Positions 45,759 through 54,797 of a stretch of 64,000 nucleotides of DNA are shown piece after piece; the stretch's first letter is position 1; every line of letters begins with the position of its first letter. The stretch lies in contig DAOTXW010000085.1 in NCBI GenBank assembly GCA_034435035.1, forward strand, positions 7,148-71,147, written 5' to 3'. This stretch comes from JAHEME01 sp034435035 (GTDB lineage: Bacteria; Chloroflexota; Anaerolineae; Aggregatilineales; UBA3940). Below the pieces are notes generated by a model. It saw only the letters and a program-made list of their open reading frames with translations, had not been told where the DNA came from and ran no database searches. Both the position numbers and the translations under genes were made by a program.

Positions 45759-46352
45759 TTATCCGGCGGGCGGCTGAGCGAGCGGGGACTGGCCGACGGC
45801 ATCACGGTAGTAGGGGGATAGGCCGGCGGCGTGCTCCGTCATATCGACCACCTGCCGGATGGCCGGGACGGCCTCCCGGATCAGGCGCTCCACGCCCTGC
45901 TGCAGAGTCTGGCGAGCCATGCTGCAGCCCTGGCAGCCGCCGCTCATCGTGATGTAAGCCACATCGTCGCGCACGTCGAAGAGACTGATCTGCCCTCCGT
46001 GCGTCCCGGCGCCGGGGTTGATCTGGCGTTCGATGACCTCGGCGACTTCCCGCTGCAGGTCGCTGGTCCACAGGGGGTTGGGATTGTCGATCCGCAGCCG
46101 CCCTTCTTTCAGGTCAATCACCGAACCCTCCAGGCAGGCTGCTGTATCCGGATCAATATACACGGGGAAATCCGGCGTCTCCACGACGCGATCCTCCGGT
46201 GTGCGATCGTCAGGACGCACGGAGCGAAAATCGTACCGGAACCCCTCCAGGCCGCGGCCCAGGATGCGCAGCCGGACGGCATACCCTTCCAGACTGCTGG
46301 CCTTCATAGCCGCGACGAGCCGGGCGCGGGCGGTATCGGTCAGGGTCAGCAT
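45759..46352 (-). CDS. NfuA-like Fe-S carrier, copy 2
   Basis: A 197-residue paralogue of the adjacent gene with the same layout: a degenerate A-type domain, then a NifU-type domain with GGCQGCSMA (C140, C143). LRIDNPNPLW, the INPGxGTHGG stretch and VVDMTEHAAG match its neighbour closely. The N-terminal domain has one Cys (in TAACLEG) that is not at a usual A-type ligand site. First gene of the pair, with TATACT about 40 bases upstream. Confidence 0.85.
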   Translation of the reverse strand: MLTLTDTARARLVAAMKASSLEGYAVRLRILGRGLEGFRYDFRSVRPDDRTPEDRVVETPDFPVYIDPDTAACLEGSVIDLKEGRLRIDNPNPLWTSDLQREVAEVIERQINPGAGTHGGQISLFDVRDDVAYITMSGGCQGCSMARQTLQQGVERLIREAVPAIRQVVDMTEHAAGLSPYYRDAVGQSPLAQPPAG

Positions 46353-46389
46353 AGGGCGGTGCAGTCTCCACGGAAAAGATACTACGGGG

Positions 46390-46395
46390 AGTATA
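46390..46395 (-). promoter_or_regulatory. -10-like TATACT for the NfuA pair
   Basis: TATACT on the minus strand about 40 bases before the ATG at 46352. GGCACA lies 17 bases upstream and matches TTGACA in three of six positions. Confidence 0.4.
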
Positions 46396-46459
46396 GCGAA
46401 TCGGCGTCTGGCTGTGCCACCCGGCGCCGGGCCGGACTCCCGCCCTGCGGCGCAGCCTC

Positions 46460-46468
46460 TGCTACAAT
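46460..46468 (+). promoter_or_regulatory. extended -10 element for the pentapeptide gene
   Basis: TGC followed by TACAAT (46463-46468), about 45 bases before the ATG. No -35 is seen. Confidence 0.5.
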
Positions 46469-46512
46469 ACGGGCTGCCAGTTGCCTGTCTGATCAGAGAG
46501 GAGTGATCCGCG

Positions 46513-46974
46513 ATGGAATTCAGCCGCTACGAGCTGTACGATCTGCTGAACCGCCCCGGTCCGCTCTGGCTGGCCCGCGCCAATCTGGAAGATGCCAGCC
46601 TGGAAGGCGCTAATCTGTACCGCGCCATCCTGCGCGGGGTCAACCTCACCGGCGCGATGCTGCTGGGAGCCGAGCTGTCAGAGGCCAATCTGACGGCCGC
46701 CACGCTGACCCGCGCCATCCTGAGCTGGGCCAACCTGGCAGGGACGCAGCTTCAGGGGGCCAATCTTCGGAATGCCGATCTCCAGGGGGCTAATCTAAGC
46801 GGCGCCAGCCTGGTGGAGGCGATCCTGTTCGAGGCGAATCTGGAGGAGGCGGACCTCACCGGGGCGGATCTCACCGGGGCCAGTCTGCAAAATGCCCGCG
46901 TCAGCCTGGAGCAGCTGCAGATGGCCGCGTCGCTGGCAGGCGCCACACTGCCTGATGGCCGGACTGCACGATAG
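46513..46974 (+). CDS. pentapeptide-repeat protein
   Basis: A 153-residue protein built of about 20 repeats of the form A(N/D)LxxA, such as ANLEDASLEG and ADLTGADLTGA, which fold as a right-handed four-sided helix. It has a short non-repeat head (MEFSRYELYDLLNRPGP) and tail. Some family members mimic DNA and bind gyrase; others have unknown roles. Here nothing in the context fixes the function. AGAGAGGAG lies before the ATG. Confidence 0.88.
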   Translation: MEFSRYELYDLLNRPGPLWLARANLEDASLEGANLYRAILRGVNLTGAMLLGAELSEANLTAATLTRAILSWANLAGTQLQGANLRNADLQGANLSGASLVEAILFEANLEEADLTGADLTGASLQNARVSLEQLQMAASLAGATLPDGRTAR

Positions 46975-47005
46975 CGCCGGCTTTTAGTCCGGGGCGGGGT
47001 GGGTG

Positions 47006-47011
47006 TACAAT
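47006..47011 (+). promoter_or_regulatory. -10-like TACAAT upstream of the TPR membrane protein
   Basis: TACAAT about 33 bases before the ATG at 47044, preceded directly by TG without the spacer base. A tentative promoter. Confidence 0.35.
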
Positions 47012-47043
47012 CACCGCATGTTTTGTGACTGGCGGGTGAGGTT

Positions 47044-49473
47044 ATGACAAACGCATCCCCGGATGATCTCCTTCAACGCGGCATTGCGGCGGCGCGTGCC
47101 GGCCAGACGGAAGAAGCCCGGCGCTGTCTGGCGCAGGCGGTCCAGCAGGATCCGCGCAGCGAGATGGCCTGGCTGTGGCTGAGCAGCGTCCTTGAGGCGC
47201 CTGAGCAGCGCATTCACTGCCTGCGCCAGGTGCTGGCGATTAATCCGAACAATGAATTTGCCCTGCGCGGCCTGGCCGCTCTGGGGGTGTCTGCCCCGCA
47301 GATGTCGCCGCAGGAAGCAGCGCCGGCGGCGGAGGCGTTTGCGGACGAGAAAGCTCCACCCGCCGCTCCGGCGCCGCCGGCTGAGCCTGAGGCAGCCGCC
47401 GAGGAGGCAGCCGCCCCCGGTGAAGCCGGCTACCGGGAGGCCGCTCCTGCGCCCGCAGCAGCCGCCCCGCTGACGCGCCGCCGCCGCGAGAAAGTGGTGT
47501 TCCCGGTGGCGTCGGTCGCTGATGGTGTGCCGCTGATCAGCCCGGAGGTGATCGCGTATGCTCAGCGTGAGGCTGGCGAGATGCTGCGCGAACTGGAGCG
47601 CGAACGCGATCGATCCCGGCTGGAGGTGGACTGGTACACCCCGGATCGCCCGGCGCCGGTGCGCCGGCTGGCGATCAACCCGCTGGTGGCGGCCATCGTC
47701 GGGAGCCTGGTCATCGTGTTCCTGACTGTGGTGCTCGTCTCCAACCTGTCGGGCTACATCCGGCGCACCCGCGCAGCCCGGGAGGAGGCCAGCCGCCCCA
47801 CGCCGACGATCACGGTTGAACCGACCGCCACGGTCACGCCGAAACCGACGCGCACGCCGACGGCCACGGGCGTGGCGTATGACACTGGCCCGGTGCTGCC
47901 TGCCGGCGACGCGCCGCGCGGCGATCGGCGCTTCGGCATCACGGCCACCCCGCCCTATATCGCGACCCCGCACCCGTCTCTGCCGCGGCTGACCGCTGCG
48001 GGCGAGGCTTTTCATGCCGGCCATTTTGAGGAAGCTGCCAGCCTGGCCGGGCAGGTGCGCGAGGCCGGCGGCGATGTGCCCGTTGACACGTATTTCTTTG
48101 AAGGGATGTCGCTGGCCTATCTGGGCGATCTGGAAGCGGCCCGGGCGGTGATCGATGCCGGCCTGGAGCGCGATCCGGCCTTCGCCCCGCTGCATGCCGC
48201 GCTGGGTTACGTGCATGCCCGCCAGGGCCGCCTGGAGCAGTCCCGGCAGGCCAGCGAACGCGCGCGGGAGCTTGATCCCGGGCTGCTGCTGCCGGTTCAG
48301 ACGCTGGCCGAAGGCTACCTGGCGCAGGGCAACCCGGATGCGGCGCTGCAGCTCGTCCAGCAGGCCAAAGCAGTGGTTGGCCCCTACGATCTCAACCTGC
48401 TGGTGCTGGAAGGCCAGGCTTACCTGGCGGCCAACCGGCCAGCCGACGCTACCGCGGTGGGCAATCTGGCGTATTACATTGATCCCGGCTCCGAGGAAGC
48501 GACGCTGCTGCTGGCCCGCGGGCGGATCGCGCTGGGCCTGAACAGCTCGGCGATGGTGCTGCTGGAAGATCTGCTTGACCAGGTTAATCCCTCCAGCGTG
48601 GCGGGCTGGACTCTGCTCGCCCGCACCTACGAGGCAGCCGGGCGGCCAGAAGATGCCCTGCAGGCGTATGCCCGGGCTCTGCAGCTCAACGATCAGTCCG
48701 TGGAGGCGCTGGTCGCTCGCGGAGACTTCCTGCTGGAACGCGGTCAGGTGCAGCAGGCTTATACCGACTACGACCGCGCACTGTCCATTGATCCGGGCCG
48801 CGCCGATGCGCGCTACGGGCGCGCGATCACCGGCTCCGCGCTGGGCGAGTATGAACGGGCCCTTGAAGATCTGGAGGCCGTGCGGCGCGCCGGGCTGTCG
48901 AACGCGGAGGTCGAGATCTTCTACGTGCAGGCGCTGGTGCAGAATGGCAGCTACCGCGAAGCGATCGATGCGGCGGCGGCGGCCCTCGGCGCTGGCCTCT
49001 CCCCCGATCAGCAGGCGCAGGTGCTGCTGGCGCGGGGCCGCGCCTACTACGAGCGCGGCGAGTACCCGGCGGCCCTGTCCGACGCGCAGGCATCGCTCTC
49101 CATCGCGGATACCGGCAGCGGGCACTACCTGCTGGCGCTGATCTATGAGGCGACCGGTGAGACCCGGCTGGCGATCCTGGAGATGGAATGGGTGCTGTTC
49201 TTCGACCAATCCTTCGGCTACCCCTTCGCCGGGGAAGCCCGTGATCGTCTGGCCGCCCTGTATGAGGCGCGCCAGGCGGAGCTGGTGCTGAGCTACACGC
49301 CGACATTCACCGCAACGCCGACCAGCACGCCCCTCCCGACCAGCACGCCGACCCGGACGCCGACCCCGACGCGCACGCCGACGCCGACCCGGACGCCGAC
49401 CGTGACGCGCACGCCGACCCTGACGGCCACGCTGCCGCCGACGCGGACGCCGAGTCCCACACCTACGCCCTGA
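47044..49473 (+). CDS. membrane TPR protein with Thr-Pro tail
   Basis: An 809-residue protein. Residues 1-80 are a cytoplasmic TPR pair, about 85-145 an Ala/Pro/Glu-rich linker, 214-236 a membrane segment, and 250-275 a Thr-Pro linker. Residues about 310-745 are a long external TPR solenoid (for instance ALGYVHARQGRLEQSRQASE). The last 60 residues, from 750, are almost only Thr, Pro, Arg and Ser. So the repeats lie on both sides of the membrane. It may organise envelope complexes. The open frame on the opposite strand across this gene is a shadow caused by codon bias. The next gene starts 16 bases after the stop. Confidence 0.8.
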   Translation: MTNASPDDLLQRGIAAARAGQTEEARRCLAQAVQQDPRSEMAWLWLSSVLEAPEQRIHCLRQVLAINPNNEFALRGLAALGVSAPQMSPQEAAPAAEAFADEKAPPAAPAPPAEPEAAAEEAAAPGEAGYREAAPAPAAAAPLTRRRREKVVFPVASVADGVPLISPEVIAYAQREAGEMLRELERERDRSRLEVDWYTPDRPAPVRRLAINPLVAAIVGSLVIVFLTVVLVSNLSGYIRRTRAAREEASRPTPTITVEPTATVTPKPTRTPTATGVAYDTGPVLPAGDAPRGDRRFGITATPPYIATPHPSLPRLTAAGEAFHAGHFEEAASLAGQVREAGGDVPVDTYFFEGMSLAYLGDLEAARAVIDAGLERDPAFAPLHAALGYVHARQGRLEQSRQASERARELDPGLLLPVQTLAEGYLAQGNPDAALQLVQQAKAVVGPYDLNLLVLEGQAYLAANRPADATAVGNLAYYIDPGSEEATLLLARGRIALGLNSSAMVLLEDLLDQVNPSSVAGWTLLARTYEAAGRPEDALQAYARALQLNDQSVEALVARGDFLLERGQVQQAYTDYDRALSIDPGRADARYGRAITGSALGEYERALEDLEAVRRAGLSNAEVEIFYVQALVQNGSYREAIDAAAAALGAGLSPDQQAQVLLARGRAYYERGEYPAALSDAQASLSIADTGSGHYLLALIYEATGETRLAILEMEWVLFFDQSFGYPFAGEARDRLAALYEARQAELVLSYTPTFTATPTSTPLPTSTPTRTPTPTRTPTPTRTPTVTRTPTLTATLPPTRTPSPTPTP
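49291..49470 (+). repeat. low-complexity Thr-Pro coding array
   Basis: Irregular tandem ACG/CCG/CGG codons that encode the Thr-Pro-rich C-terminal tail of the TPR membrane protein. The pattern is prone to slippage, so length differences between strains are likely. Confidence 0.85.
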
Positions 49474-49489
49474 TGACGGGCCGCCGGCC

Positions 49490-51703
49490 ATGACGCTCGA
49501 AACGCTGGAAGGGGCTGTTGAGCGGATCACGTACTACAGCCCGGAAGATGGCTACAGCGTGATCCGCCTGGCGCCCACGACCCCGCTGGGCTTCTGGAGC
49601 GGGCGGGGCGAGGATGGGCTGGTGACCGTCGTCGGCAACCTGCCCGACCTGGTGCCCGGCGAGAGCGTGCGCCTGGAAGGCATCTGGCAGACCCACGCCA
49701 GCTATGGGCGGCAGTTCCGCGCCCAGCAGGTCACCCGCATCGCCCCCGCCACCATCGAGGGGATCCGCCGCTATCTCGGCTCCGGGCTGATCAAGGGCAT
49801 CGGCCCCGGCATCGCCAGCCGCATCGTCGATCATTTCGGCGCTGATACGCTGGAGGTGCTTGACCGGGACCCCGGACGTCTGTATGAAGTGGATGGCGTC
49901 GGGCGGCGGCGGGTGCAGCTGATCACCGCGGCCTGGGCGGAGCAGCAGCAGATCAAGCAGGTGATGCTGTTTCTGCAGAGTCACGGCGTCTCCACCGGGC
50001 TGGCGGTCAAGATCTTCAAGACCTACGGCGACGATGCGATCCGCCAGGTGGAAAGCGATCCCTACCAGCTGGCCCGCGACATCTACGGCATAGGCTTCCG
50101 GACGGCCGACCAGATCGCGCGCAGCCTGGGCCTGCCTCCCGACCATCCACGTCGGCTGGAGGCCGGGGTGGTCTACGCGCTGGGCCAGGCGCTGGATGAG
50201 GGCCACGTCTTCGTGCCTGCTGGCGAGCTGGCTGGCGCCGCGGCCGGGCTGCTCGACGTGTCGGAAGCGGAGGCGGCGGCCGCCATCGAGCGGGCCGCGG
50301 CGGCCGGGCTGGTCCGGCGGGAGCCAATCCCCGGCGGCGAGGAGACGGCCATCTATCTGCTGCCATACTACCATGCTGAAGTGGGCATCGCCCGCTGCCT
50401 GAAGCAGCTGGCCGATGCGCCCGGCTCCTACCTGGAGCCGCTGCAGCAGACCCCATTCGGCTCGCTGATGGCGCGCATCAGCGCCGGGCCGGCCGTTGAG
50501 CTTTCGGCCCGCCAGCAGGCAGCGGTCGGCGCGGCGCTGGCCCACAAAGTCAGCATCCTCACGGGCGGGCCGGGGACGGGCAAGACCACGGCCCTGCGCG
50601 CGCTGATCGCGGCCCTGCAGGCCGGGGGCTGCTCGTTTGCGCTGGCCTCGCCGACCGGGCGGGCCGCCAAGCGGCTCAGCGAGGCGACGGGCCAGCCGGC
50701 CCGCACCCTCCACCGCCTGCTGGGCTATTCACCGGCGCAGGGCTTCGCCTTCCACGAGGAAAACCCGCTGCCGGCTGATATGGTGATCGTGGACGAGGCG
50801 TCGATGCTGGACGCGGTGCTGGCCTATGCGCTGCTGCGGGCCGTCGATCCCCGCTCCCACCTGCTGCTGGTAGGCGATGTAGACCAGCTGCCCAGCGTCG
50901 GCGCGGGCGACGTGCTGCGCGACCTGATCGCCAGCGGCCTGTTCCCGGTGACGCGGCTCGACGTGATCTTCCGCCAGGCGCAGGACAGCACCATCATCGC
51001 CAACGCGCACCGCGTCAACCGCGGCGTGCTGCCGGTGTTCCCGGAGGGCTCGGACGATTTCTTCCTGTTCAACGTGGGCGACGAGCCGGAGCGGGCCGCC
51101 GAGATGGTCGTCGATGTGGTGCAGAACCGGCTGCCGCGCCGCTTCGGGGTCAACCCTCTGGAGGATGTTCAGGTGCTGGCCCCGATGTACCGCGGCCCGG
51201 CTGGCGTGGCGGCGCTCAACCAGCGGCTGCAGCAGGCGCTGAACCCGCCCGGCCGGCCGCTGGAGCGCGTGCTGGGCGGGCGGCTGTTCCGGGTGGGCGA
51301 TAAGGTGCTGCAGACCCGCAACAACTACGACAAAGAGGTCTTCAACGGGGACGTGGGCCGCATCCGGTCGTTCGATCTGGTGGAGCAGACCCTGGCGGTG
51401 GTCTACGATGACCGGGTGGTGACTTACGATTGGGCGGAAGCGGGCGATCTGCTGCATGCCTATGCGATCAGCGTGCACCGGTCGCAGGGCAGCGAGTATC
51501 CGGTTGTGGTGATGCCGATCGTGGCGCAGCACTATCTGCTGCTGCAGCGCAACCTGCTGTACACGGCTATCACCCGCGCCCGGCGGATCGTGGTGCTGGT
51601 GGGGTCGCAGAAGGCGATCGCGATGGCGGTGAAGAACGAGACGGTCTCGCAGCGCTACACGCTGCTGGCGGATCGGCTGCGGGGGGCGGCTTCCGGGAAG
51701 TGA
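49490..51703 (+). CDS. recD2: RecD2-type DNA helicase
   Basis: A 737-residue 5'-3' superfamily 1B helicase. The N-terminal OB-like and helix-hairpin-helix part (IKGIGPGIASRIV, YEVDGVGRRRVQLI) is typical of stand-alone RecD2 and absent in RecBCD RecD. Walker A is GGPGTGKTTAL, Walker B is VDEASMLD, motif III is LVGDVDQLPSVG, and the C-terminal VHRSQGSEYPVV is motif V. No recB or recC is present. It probably acts in DNA repair. It is followed by a lower-GC caspase-like gene. Confidence 0.93.
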   Translation: MTLETLEGAVERITYYSPEDGYSVIRLAPTTPLGFWSGRGEDGLVTVVGNLPDLVPGESVRLEGIWQTHASYGRQFRAQQVTRIAPATIEGIRRYLGSGLIKGIGPGIASRIVDHFGADTLEVLDRDPGRLYEVDGVGRRRVQLITAAWAEQQQIKQVMLFLQSHGVSTGLAVKIFKTYGDDAIRQVESDPYQLARDIYGIGFRTADQIARSLGLPPDHPRRLEAGVVYALGQALDEGHVFVPAGELAGAAAGLLDVSEAEAAAAIERAAAAGLVRREPIPGGEETAIYLLPYYHAEVGIARCLKQLADAPGSYLEPLQQTPFGSLMARISAGPAVELSARQQAAVGAALAHKVSILTGGPGTGKTTALRALIAALQAGGCSFALASPTGRAAKRLSEATGQPARTLHRLLGYSPAQGFAFHEENPLPADMVIVDEASMLDAVLAYALLRAVDPRSHLLLVGDVDQLPSVGAGDVLRDLIASGLFPVTRLDVIFRQAQDSTIIANAHRVNRGVLPVFPEGSDDFFLFNVGDEPERAAEMVVDVVQNRLPRRFGVNPLEDVQVLAPMYRGPAGVAALNQRLQQALNPPGRPLERVLGGRLFRVGDKVLQTRNNYDKEVFNGDVGRIRSFDLVEQTLAVVYDDRVVTYDWAEAGDLLHAYAISVHRSQGSEYPVVVMPIVAQHYLLLQRNLLYTAITRARRIVVLVGSQKAIAMAVKNETVSQRYTLLADRLRGAASGK

Positions 51704-51708
51704 GCCTG

Positions 51709-51738
51709 TTGACGGTAACTGTTTTCCCATGGTATATA
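51709..51738 (+). promoter_or_regulatory. promoter of the caspase-like gene
   Basis: TTGACG (51709-51714), an 18-base spacer, and TATATA (51733-51738). The start codon is about 58 bases downstream. The gene therefore has its own promoter despite following recD2 by 93 bases. Confidence 0.6.
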
Positions 51739-51796
51739 CAGTTTAAGATCGCCGCCGATTCGGATCCTTGCAGGATCTTCTCCCGGGAGGCTTTTG

Positions 51797-53821
51797 ATGG
51801 CGTTCCAATCCACCTATACAGGCTCTCACGCCCTTCTGGTTGCAATCAATGATTATGGAGATGCCAGGCTTAGGCCACTGTATTCTGCTGAAGCAGATGC
51901 CCTTGCACTTGCGAAGGTGATCTCAGATCCGCCATATGAGTTCAGTTCCCACCTACTGCTAGGACATGATGCAACCAAGCAAGCCATTCTGAACAAACTG
52001 TTTGAACTCCAGCAGGCGGTAGCCCCTGATGATCGCGTTCTCATCTATTTTGCGTGCCACGGCTATATGCGCCCAGATCTGCAGGGCAATGACATTGGCT
52101 ATCTTGCTGCTGTAGATACCGTTCCTGATAACCCCTTCACGGCACTCAATCTCACAAATGAAATCGTCGGCACACGTAATTTCATCGGAGCCAAGCATAT
52201 TGCTTTCATCTTCGATACCTGCTTTAGTACAGCGGCACTGGGTGTTGGCACAAGGTCAGTGGAGCCTTCTATTGAGGGATATTTGCTCAGAGGCGCGCAT
52301 CAGGTGCTGGCGGCAGGAGATAAGGCAGTCAACGATTATCAGTCAATGACTAAGATCTTGATAGATGCGCTGACCCAGAATGTAGCTGACGATCCAAGCA
52401 CGGGAATGCTTACGTTTACCAGCCTGGGGGCCTACCTCAGGGCCAGGATCACGGAGATTACAGGATCGGCTCAGATCCCGGCATTTGGCCCTGTAGTGGG
52501 TAGCGACAATGGTGAGTTCATCTTTCGCCAGCGCACAGTCAGTATTCCCACAATGCTATTGAATGGCCTGAAAAATGCTAACCCAATGACAAGATATTTC
52601 GCACTCGCCGAAGCTGAAAACTACATACGGGATAACCCTGGCGCGGCTTCTGGAGTGCTTGACATCTTACGACGCCTGGCAACACTTGACCCTGACGCTA
52701 GTGTCAGGAGCCGGGCGCAAGGAATCATTGATAGCTTGGGAGGCCGCCAGGAATCCCCACCAAGGCCCTCGTCGCCATATGAAGATCTTCTGGAACTGAG
52801 GCCCAATAAGCGCCTTGATGAGCAGCTGTTGCAATTGTCCATCGCTGTGGAGAGGGCTGATGAGACAGGAGATCCGGAGCGGACACTCAGAGCCTGCTTG
52901 GACCTCTACGCTTTTGTGATGGACAACCGGCAGCACTTTGGCCCCTCATCAGCCATGCACGTCGGCAATGCTGCTGTGATGGCAGAGAAGCACTCCAATA
53001 TCAGACTTGCATCCGCACTGTATGAGCTAGCGCTTCAACTGGAGCCAGGTCGCTGCGTGACTGCCTTTAACTATCTGGATTTCATCATTGATAAGGAAGT
53101 CACAGATCTCTATCCAAGAGCACCGGAACTCTTTGACACAGTAGAGCGCAACTGCGAGCCCGAGGACAGGCTGGAGCAAAGGATCATGCTCCGAATACGG
53201 TTTGCGGTGCTTACAGAGCAAGAGCCATCACAGGAAGATTGGGAAGCATTGATGGCAATGGTGCGCAATGATCCTGCTGATCGGTCATTAGTTACGCGGG
53301 CCCTCTATATGTGCGATGCTATCCGCAGTGCCGAAAATGCCAAGGCAATAGCAGTTCTTCACTGTGATGCGGGGGAAGGCGCAGATCACTGGTATATGCC
53401 CTTACGCGGAGTTGCAGATATCTTGGCCAAGTCAACAGGGGCTACCAGAAAAGACGACGAACGGGTCGCTATGGAGATGCTGAGATTTTTCCTGGCCAAT
53501 CCGACTTACCAGACAAGCGCCGAAGTACAACGCCAGCGCCGTATCATGCTATCGAATCTTGCTCTGCTTCTGGATACACAAGATTATGATGAAGAAGCGG
53601 GCCGCTACTGGTTCGAGGCTTATCGCCTTGAGCCGCGACCGATCAAGCCTTATGCAATGTATTTACTCAGGGCAGAGCGAGCCGATCTAGCTGAAAAGGT
53701 GATGCGCGGCGAGCCGTTTGGAGACGAAGTCCAGGAGCCTCCGGTTGTGCCAGGCAGGCACCCGATGCCCGAGCACTGGATCACCGACCCCGCAGAGCGC
53801 TGGTGGGAGAAGTATCAGTAA
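51797..53821 (+). CDS. caspase-like (C14) protease with HEAT- and TPR-like helical C-terminus
   Basis: A 674-residue protein without signal peptide. Residues 1-240 are a caspase/metacaspase fold: HALLVAINDYGD as first strand, H88 in IYFACHGY and C142 in FIFDTCFST as the catalytic dyad. Residues about 255-315 look like HEAT repeats, and 320-640 are helical, TPR-like, with no known signature. The coding DNA is far less GC-rich than its neighbours: 30 of 60 bases G+C from 52201, against 49 of 60 from 51241 in recD2. GGAGG lies six bases before the ATG; the TTG just upstream is less likely. Bacterial caspase-like proteins often serve in defence or regulated death. The substrate and trigger are unknown, and no partner is adjacent. 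Confidence 0.85.
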   Translation: MAFQSTYTGSHALLVAINDYGDARLRPLYSAEADALALAKVISDPPYEFSSHLLLGHDATKQAILNKLFELQQAVAPDDRVLIYFACHGYMRPDLQGNDIGYLAAVDTVPDNPFTALNLTNEIVGTRNFIGAKHIAFIFDTCFSTAALGVGTRSVEPSIEGYLLRGAHQVLAAGDKAVNDYQSMTKILIDALTQNVADDPSTGMLTFTSLGAYLRARITEITGSAQIPAFGPVVGSDNGEFIFRQRTVSIPTMLLNGLKNANPMTRYFALAEAENYIRDNPGAASGVLDILRRLATLDPDASVRSRAQGIIDSLGGRQESPPRPSSPYEDLLELRPNKRLDEQLLQLSIAVERADETGDPERTLRACLDLYAFVMDNRQHFGPSSAMHVGNAAVMAEKHSNIRLASALYELALQLEPGRCVTAFNYLDFIIDKEVTDLYPRAPELFDTVERNCEPEDRLEQRIMLRIRFAVLTEQEPSQEDWEALMAMVRNDPADRSLVTRALYMCDAIRSAENAKAIAVLHCDAGEGADHWYMPLRGVADILAKSTGATRKDDERVAMEMLRFFLANPTYQTSAEVQRQRRIMLSNLALLLDTQDYDEEAGRYWFEAYRLEPRPIKPYAMYLLRAERADLAEKVMRGEPFGDEVQEPPVVPGRHPMPEHWITDPAERWWEKYQ

Positions 53822-53863
53822 GGCACGCAGCGCTGCGCCGACGCAGCCTCAGGCTGATAAAGA

Positions 53864-53904
53864 GGGATGCTCCCGGCACGTTCAGGGAGTATCCCTTATT
53901 GGTT
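53864..53904. terminator. bidirectional terminator after the caspase-like gene
   Basis: An 11-base stem with one G-U pair (53864-53874 with 53885-53895, 10-base loop), followed by TTATTGGTTT on the plus strand; on the minus strand it is followed by CTCTTTAT. It serves the caspase gene and possibly the convergent SDR gene. Confidence 0.7.
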
Positions 53905-53923
53905 TCCTCCTTCAGGCACTCCC

Positions 53924-54784
53924 TCATCGCCCGCTGATGGCCCGGCCGATCAGCCAGTCGCGCAGGGGGGTGGGCAGAGCTTCCAGCAGCAGGCGCAGCC
54001 GCGCATCGGGGCCGATCACGTAGCGGCTGCGCGGACGGCGGGCGGTCAGGGCATGGACCACCGCATCAGCGACCCGCTCGGCAGGCACGCCCCGCGCCCC
54101 CAGTTCCAGCGAGACATCCACCATCGCCGCCATCGCCGGCCCGTACAGCTCGTGCGCCTGCAGCGGGTAGCCCCGCAGGCTGTCCTCCGCTTTGCCCAGC
54201 GACTTCTGCCAGATCGGGGTGGCGATGGAGCCAGGCTCGATGATCGCCACATGCATCCCCCAGGGGCGCAGCTCGACGCGCTGCGCGTCGGCGATCGCCT
54301 CCAGCGCAAACTTGGAGGCGCAGTACGGGCCGTAGAACGGGATCGCGCTGCGCCCGCCGATCGACCCTACATAGACGATCCGTCCGCGGCCCTGCCGCAG
54401 CAGCGGCATCATCGCCTGCATGACGGCCACCTGGCCCACCACGTTGATCTCGATCTGCCGGCGCAGGGCGTCCAGCGGCACAAACTCCAGCGGCCCGGCG
54501 ACGGCCACTCCGGCATTGTTGACCAGCCCGCTCAGCCCGTGATCGCCCACGGCCGCAGCGATGATCTCGCGCGTCTGCTCGATCGAGCGCCCCTCGGTGA
54601 CGTCCATCAGCAGCGGGGTCAGGCGTTCAGAGGCGCGGGCACGCAGAGAATCGGCGTCCGCCGCCGAGCGCACGGTGGCAAAAACGCGGCAGCCCAGGCT
54701 GTCCAGACGCAGCGCGCAGGACAGCCCGATGCCGGTGGAGGCGCCAGTGATCAGGATGGCCCGGCTGGCAGGTTGTGCAGTCAT
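53924..54784 (-). CDS. short-chain dehydrogenase/reductase
   Basis: A 286-residue NAD(P)-dependent oxidoreductase. The dinucleotide site is TGASTGIG, NNAG is present in VNNAGVAVAGPLE, and the catalytic residues are Ser in VGSIGG and Tyr/Lys in YGPYCASK. RSAADADSL after the second strand could favour NADP, but this is only a guess. Substrate unknown. It starts 13 bases after the surE stop and is probably cotranscribed with it. Confidence 0.9.
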   Translation of the reverse strand: MTAQPASRAILITGASTGIGLSCALRLDSLGCRVFATVRSAADADSLRARASERLTPLLMDVTEGRSIEQTREIIAAAVGDHGLSGLVNNAGVAVAGPLEFVPLDALRRQIEINVVGQVAVMQAMMPLLRQGRGRIVYVGSIGGRSAIPFYGPYCASKFALEAIADAQRVELRPWGMHVAIIEPGSIATPIWQKSLGKAEDSLRGYPLQAHELYGPAMAAMVDVSLELGARGVPAERVADAVVHALTARRPRSRYVIGPDARLRLLLEALPTPLRDWLIGRAISGR

Positions 54785-54797
54785 GCAGGCGGTCTCC

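Noticed and set aside
49291..49470. CRISPR-like or VNTR array at the end of the TPR membrane gene
   Set aside because: The repeats are single-codon Thr-Pro patterns within an open frame, with no unique spacers of constant length.
47011..49530. An 839-codon open frame on the minus strand across the TPR membrane protein gene
   Set aside because: The plus-strand frame has clear TPR repeats, a membrane segment and a start; the minus-strand frame is Arg/Gly/Gln-rich with no domain and arises from GC-rich codon bias.
51704..53923. The low-GC caspase region as an insertion sequence or integrated element
   Set aside because: I see no transposase, terminal inverted repeat, target duplication or tRNA at its edges. 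Only the gene itself has a different composition.
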